The notes: generated from the sequence alone by a model not told the origin. Counted from the first letter of the stretch, positions 24,035 through 31,942 are shown. The stretch is 46,717 nucleotides of DNA from Elusimicrobia bacterium CG_4_9_14_3_um_filter_62_55 (GCA_002790095.1 PFUL01000175.1:1-46717); one strand, 5' to 3'. Program-made: numbers and translations.

Positions 24035-26356
24035 ATGAAACAATTTCTTGCGCTTTTGCTGATGCCCGCGACCGCGTTCGCGGGACCGGTGCTCCGGAAC
24101 GCCCCCGTCGGGACCGGAGGGACGAATGCGGTCGCTCCGGTCGCGTCGACTGTTCATCTCGGCGCGCCGTCTTTGCTGTCGGGACCGTCGATTTCTCGAA
24201 GCCCCGCCGAATCGTCCTTGATCATCCCCGAAGGGGAGCCGGGCCTCTACTCTCCGGAGAAGCCCTCGATCATCATGCCGGCGCCGAAGAAGCTCATCCT
24301 TCCCGAGCCGAAGAAAATCATCACCGAGACGGAGTCGACCCTCGTCGAGGCGGATCGGGCGTTGACCGAGGAGGAGCAGGCCGTCGAGACGATGCCGTCT
24401 AAAGCTGAACTCGACCGGCTGGCCAAGTCCCTGACTTCCGAAGACGACGACAGCGGACCGAACGCGGCGGCCGGCGCCGAAGCGAAAGGGCGCTCCATCG
24501 GCGCGGCGTTCGACGGTTCCGTCCCGATGTCCGCCGAGGACAGGACCGCCGTCGCGGGCTACTTCTATTCGGACCGTCCGCACGCTCCCGAACTCGCGAA
24601 GGTCCGAAACGCGGCGCTGCGGATGTTCCGCGGGCTGCTTCCCGCCTTTTATCGCCGGGTTCCGACCGCGGCGCGCTACGATTTGTCCCCGAACGGGTCC
24701 ACCGGCCATTTGTGGTCGGCGGAAACCGGGCATATCATCGAGATCGCGCCGATTGTCGCGGACGAGCGCGGCGAAGTCTCCAGCGCGTTCGCCATCCCTG
24801 GGATGGTTCGCGTGCAGCAGAAGGTCGAACAGGTTTTGGAGTTCGCTCACGAGTACGCGCACGTGATCTTCGACGCCGAGGTGAAAAAGGCGGAGAATCA
24901 TCCGCCGTTGTCTGCCTATTCGGCGATGACCGAGGGCTTCGCGGTGACGCTGGAGCAGGCCTTGATCGACCGCGCGGTTTCCAATCCGGGCTTGTTGGGC
25001 CTGTCGCCGCGCGACGTCGGGGATTTCCTCGCAATTGCGCGCGGGCGGCGCAATTGGCTTTCGGCCGTGGACTCTCACTACAGCGAGGGGATCGTCTCTT
25101 GGAGAAAGGCTTTCGAGAAAGACGGGGTCGCGGGCGTCGCGAAGCTGCTCGCGTCTCTTTCCTCGCACCGCATGGTGAAGACTCAGCGCTCCGATCCCGC
25201 CTATCAATTGGCCGTCGAGGAGCCGGAACTGACCGTCGCGTATCTCGGCAAGGACCCTCATGCTCCGTACCGGGCGGGCCTGGACGCGGTGAAGAAGGCC
25301 GCCTCGGGTGAAGCGCTCGACGCGGAGGAAACGAAGGCCGCCGCCGAGGCGATCGAGAAGGCGGGACCCGGCGGGCGGCGCCGCGTTTTCGAACGGTCCT
25401 TGCTGGAGGACAAGCGCGTGTCCGACGCGCGCGCTCCGGAGTCCGGCGGAGCCTGGTGGGAGAAGGGAAAAGCGGCTCCCGTCGATATCGGAGCGGCGTT
25501 CGCGCTCGCGAGACTCAGCGCCGTCGCGGCGGAGGAACTCGCGGTCTTTCTGACGGAGACCCTCCGTTCGGGGGGCGGGGCCAATCTCTTCGGGCCGCGC
25601 GGCCCCAATGAAAAGCTCAACGCGGTCGTTTCCGAGGCCGAGCGTCTTCCGTTCACCGAGGAAGACAAGGCCTCGTGGACCGAGGCGCTGACACAGTGGC
25701 TGTTCTCGGGCTTTCAGGCCCGCTCCGCGGGGGTCTCGACTCCGGGAATCTCGGGCAAGGACGGCGTCTCAACGTCCGCGCCGCTGCGGCTCGGACCGAA
25801 ACGGTTTGCCATCGTCGGCCCGCCGGGCGTCGGCAAGACGACGCAGGCGACGGCGCTCGCTTCCGATACCGGGATCGTTCACATTTCCGTCGGCCGATTG
25901 CTGCGCGAATATGCGAAGGACAAGCCTGCGATCCAACGGGTGATGAACGCCGGAGAACTGGTCGATACGGCGTTGGTGATGCGGCTGGTCCGCGAACGCC
26001 TCTCTCGTGCCGACGTCCGTGAGCGCGGCTTCGTCCTCGACGGATTCCCACGCCGGCCGGTGGAAGAGGAGGCGCTGCTCGGCCTGCTCCGCGAGGATGG
26101 GATCGAACTGGACGGAGTGATCCGCCTCGACGCGCCGAGCGAAGAACTCGAGCGCCGGATCCTTGCTCGCGGCCGGGCCGACGACAAGCCCGAGGTTTTC
26201 GCCGAGCGGATGCGCGTTTACGAGCGCGACACGCTGCCGGTCATCGAACGCTTGGGGCGAAGATATCCGACGGTCCGCCCGGACGGGCGTACGACGCGCA
26301 TCGCCTCGATCACCGCGAGCCTGCGCGGGCGCCTGGCGAAGCTCTTCGGCCGTTAG
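24035..26356 (+). CDS. Exported metallopeptidase-like protein fused to adenylate kinase
   Basis: A 773-residue protein. Residues 1-16 (MKQFLALLLMPATAFA) are a signal peptide; an in-frame TTG at 24014 is a poorer start. A Pro/Ala/Ser-rich and then acidic segment runs to about residue 150. Next is a domain with HEYAH (272-276, an HExxH zinc site) and MTEGFAVTLEQ about 35 residues later, which could give the gluzincin third ligand Glu. Residues from about 590 are a complete short adenylate-kinase-like domain: P-loop GPPGVGKTT (595-603), ISVGRLLRE, VLDGFPRRPVEEE and the RILARGRADD lid Arg region without a long LID insert. Adenylate kinase normally works in the cytoplasm, so an exported copy joined to a protease-like domain is very unusual. 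The catalytic state of either half is unproven. Confidence 0.8.
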   Translation: MKQFLALLLMPATAFAGPVLRNAPVGTGGTNAVAPVASTVHLGAPSLLSGPSISRSPAESSLIIPEGEPGLYSPEKPSIIMPAPKKLILPEPKKIITETESTLVEADRALTEEEQAVETMPSKAELDRLAKSLTSEDDDSGPNAAAGAEAKGRSIGAAFDGSVPMSAEDRTAVAGYFYSDRPHAPELAKVRNAALRMFRGLLPAFYRRVPTAARYDLSPNGSTGHLWSAETGHIIEIAPIVADERGEVSSAFAIPGMVRVQQKVEQVLEFAHEYAHVIFDAEVKKAENHPPLSAYSAMTEGFAVTLEQALIDRAVSNPGLLGLSPRDVGDFLAIARGRRNWLSAVDSHYSEGIVSWRKAFEKDGVAGVAKLLASLSSHRMVKTQRSDPAYQLAVEEPELTVAYLGKDPHAPYRAGLDAVKKAASGEALDAEETKAAAEAIEKAGPGGRRRVFERSLLEDKRVSDARAPESGGAWWEKGKAAPVDIGAAFALARLSAVAAEELAVFLTETLRSGGGANLFGPRGPNEKLNAVVSEAERLPFTEEDKASWTEALTQWLFSGFQARSAGVSTPGISGKDGVSTSAPLRLGPKRFAIVGPPGVGKTTQATALASDTGIVHISVGRLLREYAKDKPAIQRVMNAGELVDTALVMRLVRERLSRADVRERGFVLDGFPRRPVEEEALLGLLREDGIELDGVIRLDAPSEELERRILARGRADDKPEVFAERMRVYERDTLPVIERLGRRYPTVRPDGRTTRIASITASLRGRLAKLFGR

Positions 26357-26385
26357 GCTGCTGCTTCATCACGCAGTACATCGGT

Positions 26386-26422
26386 CCGTCGTTGAAACTG
26401 GGGAAACCTGGAGGAGTCCCCG
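26386..26422 (+). repeat. Dispersed repeat, left copy
   Basis: About 37 bp containing TTGAAACTGGGGAAACCTGG and GGAGGAGTCCC. It matches the copy at 26675-26710 at roughly 30 of 36 positions, in the same orientation. A weaker copy lies at 43623. Confidence 0.7.
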
Positions 26423-26477
26423 CCATGTTCCCGTAGTTTTGCCTGATCAACGGCGTCTTGCTTCGAACGAACCGGCA

Positions 26478-26495
26478 ACTGTCCCCGGGGACAGT
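26478..26495. repeat. Perfect 18-bp palindrome ACTGTCCCCGGGGACAGT
   Basis: Every base pairs about the centre CCCC|GGGG. Words of this kind accompany REP-associated tyrosine transposases in many GC-rich genomes; that link is recalled, not tested. Confidence 0.7.
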
Positions 26496-26582
26496 CGCTC
26501 TCGATTGAAATTTCCGTTGCGGCATGCACGCGCGTGATGCGCGGGAGCGCGTCGCCTGGAGCCCGCCGGCGTAAAATCCATT

Positions 26583-26684
26583 ATGCCGAGGGCAACTCTC
26601 GTATTTCCCCTCGGCGCGCTTGCGCGCCGAGGCCGGACGCCCCCTGCGGGGGCGTCCGCGCCGTTGGGGGCATTCCGTCCTTGA
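26583..26684 (+). pseudogene. Possible REP-associated transposase N-terminal remnant
   Basis: A 33-codon frame beginning MPRATLVFPLGAL, which resembles the MPR.xRVxxPGA opening of IS200-like REP-associated transposases, and then ending at TGA. TAAAAT (26572-26577) lies 5 nt before the ATG. Most of the frame is formed by two hairpins, so translation is doubtful. Confidence 0.3.
26609..26657. repeat. Two adjacent perfect GC hairpins
   Basis: CCTCGGCGCGC (26609-26619) pairs with GCGCGCCGAGG (26622-26632) around TT. GGACGCCCCC (26635-26644) pairs with GGGGGCGTCC (26648-26657) around TGC. Neither has a T-run, so they look like REP-type structures, not terminators. Confidence 0.75.
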
Positions 26685-26710
26685 AACTACGGGAACATGG
26701 AGGAGTCCCG
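26675..26710 (+). repeat. Dispersed repeat, right copy
   Basis: Contains TTGAAACTACGGGAACATGG followed by AGGAGTCCCG; the partner of the copy at 26386-26422. It overlaps the right inverted end of the 278-bp element. Confidence 0.7.
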
Positions 26711-26750
26711 TCTTGTAATTTCCCAGAAACTCCCTTATTCTTATCGCGCG

Positions 26751-27365
26751 ATGATTCGCTTGGCCGAGAACATCTATTGCTGGAACGCCTTCAACGAAGA
26801 GAAGAACGTGAACTTCAACGGCTATCTCATCGCCTGCGGAGATCAAACCCTCGTCGTCGATCCTCCCGCGCACGCGGTCAGCGACGAACTCTTCCTGGAG
26901 AAGAAGCTCGGGCGAACGCCGACTTTGGCCGTCGTCACCAACAGGCACCACCTTCGCGACGTTCAATGGTGGATGGAGCGCTTCGCCATCCCCCTGGCGA
27001 TGCACGAAAGCGAGACCAACGACTACGAGTTCGAGGTCGCGCGGCCGCTGAGGGCCGGCGAGCGCGTCGCCCCCGGGTGCACGGTCGTCTCTTTGCCCGG
27101 CAAGACCGAAGGCGAGATCGGACTTTACCTGGAGGCAAACGGCGGATCGCTGCTGGTCGGCGACGCGTTGATCGCCGATCCTTTCGGCGCCCTTCGCTTC
27201 GTGCCGGAAGCTAAAATCCAGGACCGCGGCCGACTGATCGCGTCGCTGCAGGCGCTGCGGGGACTTTCCTTCCAACGCCTGCTCCCCGGCGACGGTGAAC
27301 CGCTGCTGACGGGAGCGAAGGAGACGGTCGTGAAGTATCTGGACGGGCTGGACGCCGGAGGCTAA
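26751..27365 (+). CDS. MBL-fold metallohydrolase-like protein with altered metal site
   Basis: A 204-residue protein with the metallo-beta-lactamase fold order: MIRLAENIYCWN, NVNFNGYLIACGDQTLVVDPP, then VVTNRHHLRDVQWW where the family has THxHxDH. Later come GCTVVSLPGKTEGEIGLYLE (family: PGHTPG), GSLLVGDALIADPFG and LLPGDGEPLL (family: PGHG). Several metal-binding His are replaced, so catalysis may be changed or lost. The ATG at 26751 follows TATTCT (26736-26741) by 9 nt. Longer frames start inside the repeat at 26675-26710 and are rejected. Its last 4 bp overlap the convergent gene. Confidence 0.75.
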   Translation: MIRLAENIYCWNAFNEEKNVNFNGYLIACGDQTLVVDPPAHAVSDELFLEKKLGRTPTLAVVTNRHHLRDVQWWMERFAIPLAMHESETNDYEFEVARPLRAGERVAPGCTVVSLPGKTEGEIGLYLEANGGSLLVGDALIADPFGALRFVPEAKIQDRGRLIASLQALRGLSFQRLLPGDGEPLLTGAKETVVKYLDGLDAGG

Positions 27366-28093
27366 ATCTCTTCGCCCATATGGGCGTAGGCGTAGCCTTC
27401 CCAGGGCTCGGGATGGTTCGGGAACTCGCCTTGGCCGTCGAGCGCCGACTCGATGGCCCCGTCGAAGTGATGGTGCCACTCGTGCGAGAGAACCACGAGG
27501 GAGGGGCCGATCAAGGTGATGTCGCCGCCGCTCCAGAGGCCCGCGACGCCCGGAGGCAAAGGACCGAGCTTCAGCGTCGGAAACGAGCCCCAGCCGCGCG
27601 GTTTTTCAAGAGACGCCTTGATGAAGGCGATGTGCCGGGCGATCGATCCGCCGCCGCCGCCGAAGAAATAGACGCGTCGCAGATATTCCCGGTAAAGGGC
27701 CCGCGTTTCCGGAGTCGCCTTGGCTTCGGCCGCCGACCAGATGTTCTCCTCGACGAGCTGCGCCTTTTCGACCTCGGCCTCGGCGATGATGTCGGCCATG
27801 AAGCTCTCGTCGGAGGCCGCGGCCAATTCCTGGATTCGGGACATGATGTCCGGGTCGAGTTCCAAATCGTCGGGCCGGACCAGAGCGTCCGCTTCCCCGG
27901 TCTGCTTTTGACGCTTCAGGCGCTGCTCGAAATCCTTCTGCTTTTGCCGCAGTTCGGGGCGTTCCCGCATCGCGTTCTCGATTTCCTGCACCGAGGTTCC
28001 GTCGGCGTGCTCCGAGGGGCCGGACGCGAGGGCCCTCTCCGTCGAAGAGAGGGTCAGCGCGAGGGAGGTCAAAATCGGGATGAGCCGCTTCAT
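27362..28093 (-). CDS. Exported HEWHH-motif protein, putative zinc metallopeptidase
   Basis: A 243-residue protein with a signal peptide (MKRLIPILTSLALTLSS...ALA). A charged helical region follows, with coiled-coil character (RPELRQKQKDFEQRLKRQKQ). The C-terminal third holds VVLSHEWHHHFDGAIESAL, an HExxH zinc site in a helix, followed by EPWEGYAYAHMGEE with possible third-ligand Glu residues. The family is not recognised; size and export suggest a small envelope protease or a zinc-binding non-enzyme. CACACT lies 7 nt before the ATG at 28093, a poor -10 match. It converges on the MBL gene. Confidence 0.65.
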   Translation of the reverse strand: MKRLIPILTSLALTLSSTERALASGPSEHADGTSVQEIENAMRERPELRQKQKDFEQRLKRQKQTGEADALVRPDDLELDPDIMSRIQELAAASDESFMADIIAEAEVEKAQLVEENIWSAAEAKATPETRALYREYLRRVYFFGGGGGSIARHIAFIKASLEKPRGWGSFPTLKLGPLPPGVAGLWSGGDITLIGPSLVVLSHEWHHHFDGAIESALDGQGEFPNHPEPWEGYAYAHMGEEI

Positions 28094-28117
28094 TTCCGAT
28101 AGTGTGCCCTTTCGGCC

Positions 28118-28200
28118 CGAAGGGGCCCAGGTGCCGGGGGCCTAATCGGGTCTAGGTCTCTAGGCCTAGATGGGATGGGACCTAAAGGCCATTGGTAGGT
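28118..28200. repeat. GGCC/TAGG-rich intergenic tract
   Basis: Repeated words GGCCTA, TAGGTC, CTAGGCCTAG and GGGACCTAAAGGCC occupy about 80 bp between two divergent exported-protein genes. The tract contains the palindrome CTAGGCCTAG. Similar shorter tracts are at about 3936-3960, 23966-23995, 29634-29665 and 45170-45200. Confidence 0.5.
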
Positions 28201-28214
28201 TCTCCCGGACGGGC

Positions 28215-28220
28215 TACCCT
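28215..28220 (+). promoter_or_regulatory. -10-like box TACCCT in GGCTACCCTA
   Basis: Ends 7 nt before the ATG at 28228. The identical word GGCTACCCTA is used ahead of 29726. AGGGG sits directly before the ATG. Confidence 0.45.
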
Positions 28221-28227
28221 ACAGGGG

Positions 28228-29625
28228 ATGAGGAAGCGAGGGATGGTTTTGGGGGTGTGCGCGTCGTTGCTGGCGCCGGGGTTCGCCGAGGCGGCCGCGG
28301 GGGCGGTCCCCGTCCTGCGCGCGCGCCGTGAGGCGAAATCCCCGGAATTCAATCAGGCCCCGACCAACGACGACCTGGCCTCCTTGGTGCTCCATTTGGG
28401 CGATACCATCGCCGATAAGACCAAGCCCCAGGACCGGGTCCCCGGGGTCGACTTTTTCCTCGAAAATCTGGAGGAAAGCCTTAGAGAAGGCAACGATTTG
28501 CCTCGGGACAACATCGTGCGCAACGCCTCGTCCGCGCGCGAGAGTCTGCGCCGGGCCTACAACGACCTCGCGACGGCGGGCGCTCCTCCGCTTCTCACCG
28601 AGGTCGCGAAGAAGCTGAAAGAAGCCGCGGACGCGCTGGTGCCGCTGATCGCGCGCAATCAGGATCAGGTCCGGGAACTTGAGTTCGTTGCCGTCGCCGC
28701 CCGCGCGACCGTCAACGCGATGACTTTGCGTCCGCCCGGTTCCCCCGGCGCGTTGGTTCCCTTGGGACGGTTGAACGCGATCGTGCCGCTCAAGCCCGAG
28801 ATTCAGCCGATTCGGGACGATCTCAAGAAGCTCGTCAAGCAGTTGGCGATGGCGAAGAAGTACGTCGAGCGCGCGCGCAAGAGCGCCGCGTCCGCCAACG
28901 CGCGCGCCGAGCGGGCCGGGGCGCTCGATGAGGAAGCGCTCAAGAGTCTGGGACAGCGCCGGACGCGAGGAATCCCGACCGAGTACAAGACTCAGATGAA
29001 GTCGAAGAAGATTCTTATGAACGCGAACCGCTACGTCGTTCGCGCCGTCGAGGGCGCCGATAAAACGATCGGCGAATTTTCGCGGCAGCTCGATCCGAAA
29101 AACCAGGAGGGACTGCGTTGGGCGGTGGATCGCCTGCTCGAGGCCGACGCGTTGGCCCAGCAGTCGCGCGAACTGCAGCGGCGCTCGGGCAAACGCATTA
29201 ATTTCAATCATGAGGTCCGGCTCAACAAGTACATCTACAACGGCTGGGAAGTGACCCGCGGCACCCGCCGCGAGGCGTGGTGGCTCGGGCGCTCGAACAT
29301 GGCGATTTCCGAGGCGCAGGTGGACGCCGACAAGATTGAGGAGGCGTATCGCCGCGCGGAGGCCTTCTCCCGCAGAGCCGACGAAGCGGCCCGCACGGGC
29401 GTCGCGAGCGTGAAGGCGGTGGAGCGATCGCTCGGACGCTTCCGCGACAAGCCGCCGCTGATCTCCTACCGGGAACTTGACGTTCCCGCGGTGAAGCGGG
29501 CCCGCGTCGAGCGGCGGCAGCGGAAAACTCCGGAAGTGAAATCCAAGCGCCTGAAGGTTCCCAAAACCTTCGACGTCCCGATGGACGAGATCGTCGGTTC
29601 CTACGACGGAACGTGGGGCCGCTGA
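28228..29625 (+). CDS. Large helical exported protein of unknown function
   Basis: A 465-residue protein with a signal peptide ending GFAEAA. The mature chain is almost wholly helical and rich in Ala, Arg, Glu and Lys, with long amphipathic runs (KEAADALVPLIARNQDQVREL, KKLVKQLAMAKKYVERARKSA, VERSLGRF). Coiled-coil bundles are likely. The C-terminal 60 residues are very basic (RARVERRQRKTPEVKSKRLK). No family is recognised. Because the N-terminus carries a cleavable signal and no later membrane helix, it should be periplasmic or surface-bound. The next gene downstream is also exported and uses the same GGCTACCCTA promoter word, suggesting co-regulation. Confidence 0.65.
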   Translation: MRKRGMVLGVCASLLAPGFAEAAAGAVPVLRARREAKSPEFNQAPTNDDLASLVLHLGDTIADKTKPQDRVPGVDFFLENLEESLREGNDLPRDNIVRNASSARESLRRAYNDLATAGAPPLLTEVAKKLKEAADALVPLIARNQDQVRELEFVAVAARATVNAMTLRPPGSPGALVPLGRLNAIVPLKPEIQPIRDDLKKLVKQLAMAKKYVERARKSAASANARAERAGALDEEALKSLGQRRTRGIPTEYKTQMKSKKILMNANRYVVRAVEGADKTIGEFSRQLDPKNQEGLRWAVDRLLEADALAQQSRELQRRSGKRINFNHEVRLNKYIYNGWEVTRGTRREAWWLGRSNMAISEAQVDADKIEEAYRRAEAFSRRADEAARTGVASVKAVERSLGRFRDKPPLISYRELDVPAVKRARVERRQRKTPEVKSKRLKVPKTFDVPMDEIVGSYDGTWGR

Positions 29626-29709
29626 GTCCGAAATCCAGGCCCAAACACCGTAGGTCCAAATCCCGCACCGCCGTTCCCTATCGGCCCCCGCGCGCCGCCG
29701 CCGCGCGGC

Positions 29710-29715
29710 TACCCT
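29710..29715 (+). promoter_or_regulatory. -10-like box TACCCT in GGCTACCCTA
   Basis: Ends 10 nt before the ATG at 29726, with GAGGAT directly before the ATG as a possible weak Shine-Dalgarno. Confidence 0.4.
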
Positions 29716-29725
29716 ATCCGAGGAT

Positions 29726-31093
29726 ATGCGCCTTAACAGTTTTCTGAGCGCGTCGACGGCCCTGCTGCTCTGCGTGCACCCCGCGGCGGCCTTCGCCCGC
29801 ACGATCGCCGCGGGTGCCCGTCCCGCGTCGGGAGCCGTCGCCGTCCAAGCGCCCTCCGTTTCGGCCCCGACGATCTCCGGCGCCGCGCCCTTGACGGTCC
29901 CCGCGATGAGCGGTTCGCTGCCGGCGCTTGCGCCGCTTCCCACGCTCGCCGCTTTGTCGGCTCCTTCCGCGCCGGCCGCCGTCGCTTTGGGCCCGCGGGC
30001 CGTCACCTCCGCGTCTCCGGTTTCGCGGCCCGTGCCCGCTTCCCGAGAAGTCGTGCCGCCGCTTAAAGCCGTTTCCGCGGCCATGGAGGGGGTCCGCCCC
30101 GACGCACTCGCGCAGGGGACGGCCTCGGAAGGCTACGGCGTCGGCTTGGCGCTGACCGGTGCGATGACCGGGGAAGCGGGGGCCTCCCGATCGGATCTCC
30201 CGGTTTCCCCGCGCGCGGGCCGGTTCGCGGCGCGGCGGGGGCCGCGGCTTGCGCGGCCGCAGCGCTCCGGCAACGCCGCCGACGATGCGGCGCAGTTCGA
30301 GGAAGGCAGCGTCTTCGGCTGGAAGCCGATCGAAAAGTCGCCGGGTCACGGCTTTGCGCCGCTGGATTGGGCGATTCGGCGTTTTCTCTCCCGCAAGGAC
30401 GGCCGCTTCGACCGGGGTTTTTCCTTCGAGACCGGATCGGCTCGGGGCGACTCGGAAGTCTTTCTCTACGGCGAACGGCACACCGACTCGGACCTGATCG
30501 CGCGCAACATGAATCAACTCGCCATGGACATGAAACCCGGCCGGGGAGCCGTGATCTTAATCGAAGGGTATCTCGGCCGGGACCTGCGCGGCAGCGAGGC
30601 CGTGCGCAAGTTGCAGAAGGCGGGGCTCGACGAGTCTTTGCTGCGGGAGCGGGACATCCCCATCGAAGAAATCGAGCTGCGGGGCTGGGACGAGGAGGGG
30701 CCTTATGTCGGCTCGAACCATTTCGTGCTCCAACATCACATGAATCTGCTCGCGCTCAACCACTTGGCCTACGGGGAACTGCGGGGCCGGCGGTACTACC
30801 GCGAGGTCGCGAAGGCCGCGTGGAAAACTTTTCTGAATTGGAAGGCGATGCGCCGCGCGGCCATCGACGCGCGCAACGAGGTGTTGGACCGCGCGGTCTC
30901 CGCCGCGATCGCCTACGCCGGCAGGGAAAACAAAACGGTGCACGCGATCATCGGCACCGAGCATTTGGTGCGGCGGCCGCTGTGGGTGGAATGGCCGCTG
31001 ATCGGCGGCTACCGGATCCGCCCCGGCTTGGAGGCGGCCCTCGGCGGGCGGCCCTACGCCGGCGGCGCGGTCCCGTCGACGCTTCCTCGTTAA
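29726..31093 (+). CDS. Exported TIKI/TraB-like or ChaN-like protein, 3' end altered by insertion
   Basis: A 455-residue protein: signal peptide (LSASTALLLCVHPAAAFA), then about 150 residues rich in Ala, Pro, Ser and Val without recognisable fold. From about residue 190 comes a globular domain with VFLYGERHTDSDLIARNMNQL (GERH at 249-252), AVILIEGYLGR, FVLQHHMNLLAL and VHAIIGTEHLV near the end. The GxxHxD, E and terminal GxxH order is that of the TIKI/TraB/EreA/ChaN superfamily of metalloprotease- or esterase-like proteins. The last codons are duplicated 906 bp downstream (31943-31983) beyond the toxin-antitoxin cassette. There the frame ends AVPSFRD instead of AVPSTLPR, so the present stop is probably a product of the insertion. 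Confidence 0.7.
   Translation: MRLNSFLSASTALLLCVHPAAAFARTIAAGARPASGAVAVQAPSVSAPTISGAAPLTVPAMSGSLPALAPLPTLAALSAPSAPAAVALGPRAVTSASPVSRPVPASREVVPPLKAVSAAMEGVRPDALAQGTASEGYGVGLALTGAMTGEAGASRSDLPVSPRAGRFAARRGPRLARPQRSGNAADDAAQFEEGSVFGWKPIEKSPGHGFAPLDWAIRRFLSRKDGRFDRGFSFETGSARGDSEVFLYGERHTDSDLIARNMNQLAMDMKPGRGAVILIEGYLGRDLRGSEAVRKLQKAGLDESLLRERDIPIEEIELRGWDEEGPYVGSNHFVLQHHMNLLALNHLAYGELRGRRYYREVAKAAWKTFLNWKAMRRAAIDARNEVLDRAVSAAIAYAGRENKTVHAIIGTEHLVRRPLWVEWPLIGGYRIRPGLEAALGGRPYAGGAVPSTLPR
31037..31077 (+). repeat. 41-bp direct repeat, left copy
   Basis: Begins GCCCTCGGCGGGCGGCCC and ends CGGTCCCGTC, inside the 3' end of the TIKI-like gene. It matches 31943-31983 at 40 of 41 positions (C/G difference in GCCGGSGG). 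Identity stops sharply on both sides. Confidence 0.9.
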
Positions 31094-31148
31094 GAGCGCG
31101 GTGGCCGGAGGGCGGCTTAGGGGCTTTCTGAACGCACCGTGATTGCGA

Positions 31149-31538
31149 TCACTTGCGCAATTTCGGCTTGGCCCGATACTGCTTTCTGCGGCCTTTATCC
31201 CGGACCACCCCGGCCTCAAGTTCCTGGGAAGAACCGGTCTCGATCTTGACGATCAGTCGACCGCCAACAGCCTTGGCAATTTTACCCAGAGTTCCAACGG
31301 TAACGTTCTGCTCGCCGCTCTCGATTCTGGAGACGTTTTGCTGCCTGTCGCCGATCTGCTGCGCGAGTTCCCTTTGAGTCAAGCTGGCCTTTTGCCTGGC
31401 CGCGATGATTTCCATGGCAACACGTCGCTTGATGGATATCTCATCGTAGAATTGCTTGAACTCAGGGTCCTTAAATTCCGCATCGAGCCATTCCTTTAAA
31501 GGGACGCCTTTTCTACGCTTCTTCTTGATTGACATCAT
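31149..31538 (-). CDS. higA: HigA-type antitoxin with XRE domain
   Basis: A 129-residue protein counted from the ATG at 31538, which overlaps the toxin stop by one base (TGATG). The N-terminal 45 residues are charged (SIKKKRRKGVPLKEWLDAEF). The core is an XRE helix-turn-helix: ASLTQRELAQQIGDRQQNVSRIESGEQNVTVGTLGKIAKAVG. The C-terminus is a short strand and a basic tail. It would neutralise the toxin upstream and repress the shared promoter. The toxin-first order is typical of HigBA-like modules. Confidence 0.85.
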   Translation of the reverse strand: MMSIKKKRRKGVPLKEWLDAEFKDPEFKQFYDEISIKRRVAMEIIAARQKASLTQRELAQQIGDRQQNVSRIESGEQNVTVGTLGKIAKAVGGRLIVKIETGSSQELEAGVVRDKGRRKQYRAKPKLRK

Positions 31539-31882
31539 CAACCTCGCGATAACCACTCGGCTCGCAATCTCCGGGCGCGTTCGATTTCCCCCGAGGGGAC
31601 CTTCTTTGTTTTCTTGGGAAATCCATGGGTGAGCACGATTATTCTGCGACCAGAAAAGAAAAATAAAAGTCGGTACTCGTTCCGTTCGACTTGCCAGCGA
31701 AGTTCATGAATGCCATCCTCAAGATAGCCGATAATCGGGCGCTCGAGGCTGCCCCCGTACGTCTGTAGTTGTTCGAGCAACCACCCGGCCTCGGCGCGGA
31801 CGCGTTTCGGTTGGCTCCGCAGAAAATCGAGGGCGGGAGACCGTCCTGATTCTGACTCAAAGAATACGAGCTCATAAGCCAC
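31538..31882 (-). CDS. higB: HigB/RelE-type toxin (Gp49-like)
   Basis: A 114-residue protein starting with GTG at 31882. It carries the phage-derived Gp49-like/HigB pattern: FFESESGRSPALDFLRSQPKRVRAEAGWLLEQLQTYGG, then LEDGIHELRWQVERNEYRLLFFFSGRRIIVLTHGFPKKTKKVPSGEIERA. The R/K-rich second half and the HGFPKKT motif are the usual catalytic surface of ribosome-dependent mRNA interferases. The AT-rich promoter and the flanking 41-bp repeats mark the pair as inserted. Confidence 0.88.
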   Translation of the reverse strand: MAYELVFFESESGRSPALDFLRSQPKRVRAEAGWLLEQLQTYGGSLERPIIGYLEDGIHELRWQVERNEYRLLFFFSGRRIIVLTHGFPKKTKKVPSGEIERARRLRAEWLSRG

Positions 31883-31889
31883 CGCTTAG

Positions 31890-31918
31890 AGTATATCTCG
31901 TATATGATGTATTGTCAA
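31890..31918 (-). promoter_or_regulatory. Consensus sigma-70 promoter of higBA, leaderless start
   Basis: TTGACA (31913-31918), 17-bp spacer, TATACT (31890-31895), then 7 nt to the GTG at 31882. This is the best promoter in the window. The spacer and -10 contain TATAC-GAGA-TATAC, a possible antitoxin binding site. The expected transcription start falls on or within 1-2 nt of the GTG. Confidence 0.85.
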
Positions 31919-31942
31919 GGTCGGATCGAGCCCCCGATTTTT

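Larger units (their letters stand above)
26423..26700. mobile_element. MITE-like 278-bp element with 17-bp perfect inverted ends
   Basis: The left end CCATGTTCCCGTAGTTT (26423-26439) is the exact reverse complement of the right end (26684-26700). GGAGGAGTCCC flanks both sides as an 11-bp direct repeat (26410-26420 and 26699-26709). Inside are a perfect 18-bp palindrome, a 33-codon frame resembling the N-terminus of a REP-associated transposase, and two tight GC hairpins. The whole reads as a small non-autonomous element or the collapsed remains of a transposon. Confidence 0.55.

Noticed and set aside
23903-25261. 452-residue minus-strand open frame
   Set aside because: Antisense of the metallopeptidase-kinase fusion; Arg/Gly/His-rich and without a start signal.
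26597-26660. CRISPR-like array
   Set aside because: The hairpins differ from each other and there are no regular repeat-spacer units.
26310-27479. 389-residue minus-strand open frame
   Set aside because: Covers the MBL gene antisense and the repeat element; no family pattern.
28219-30084. 621-residue minus-strand open frame
   Set aside because: Antisense of two exported-protein genes; composition not protein-like.
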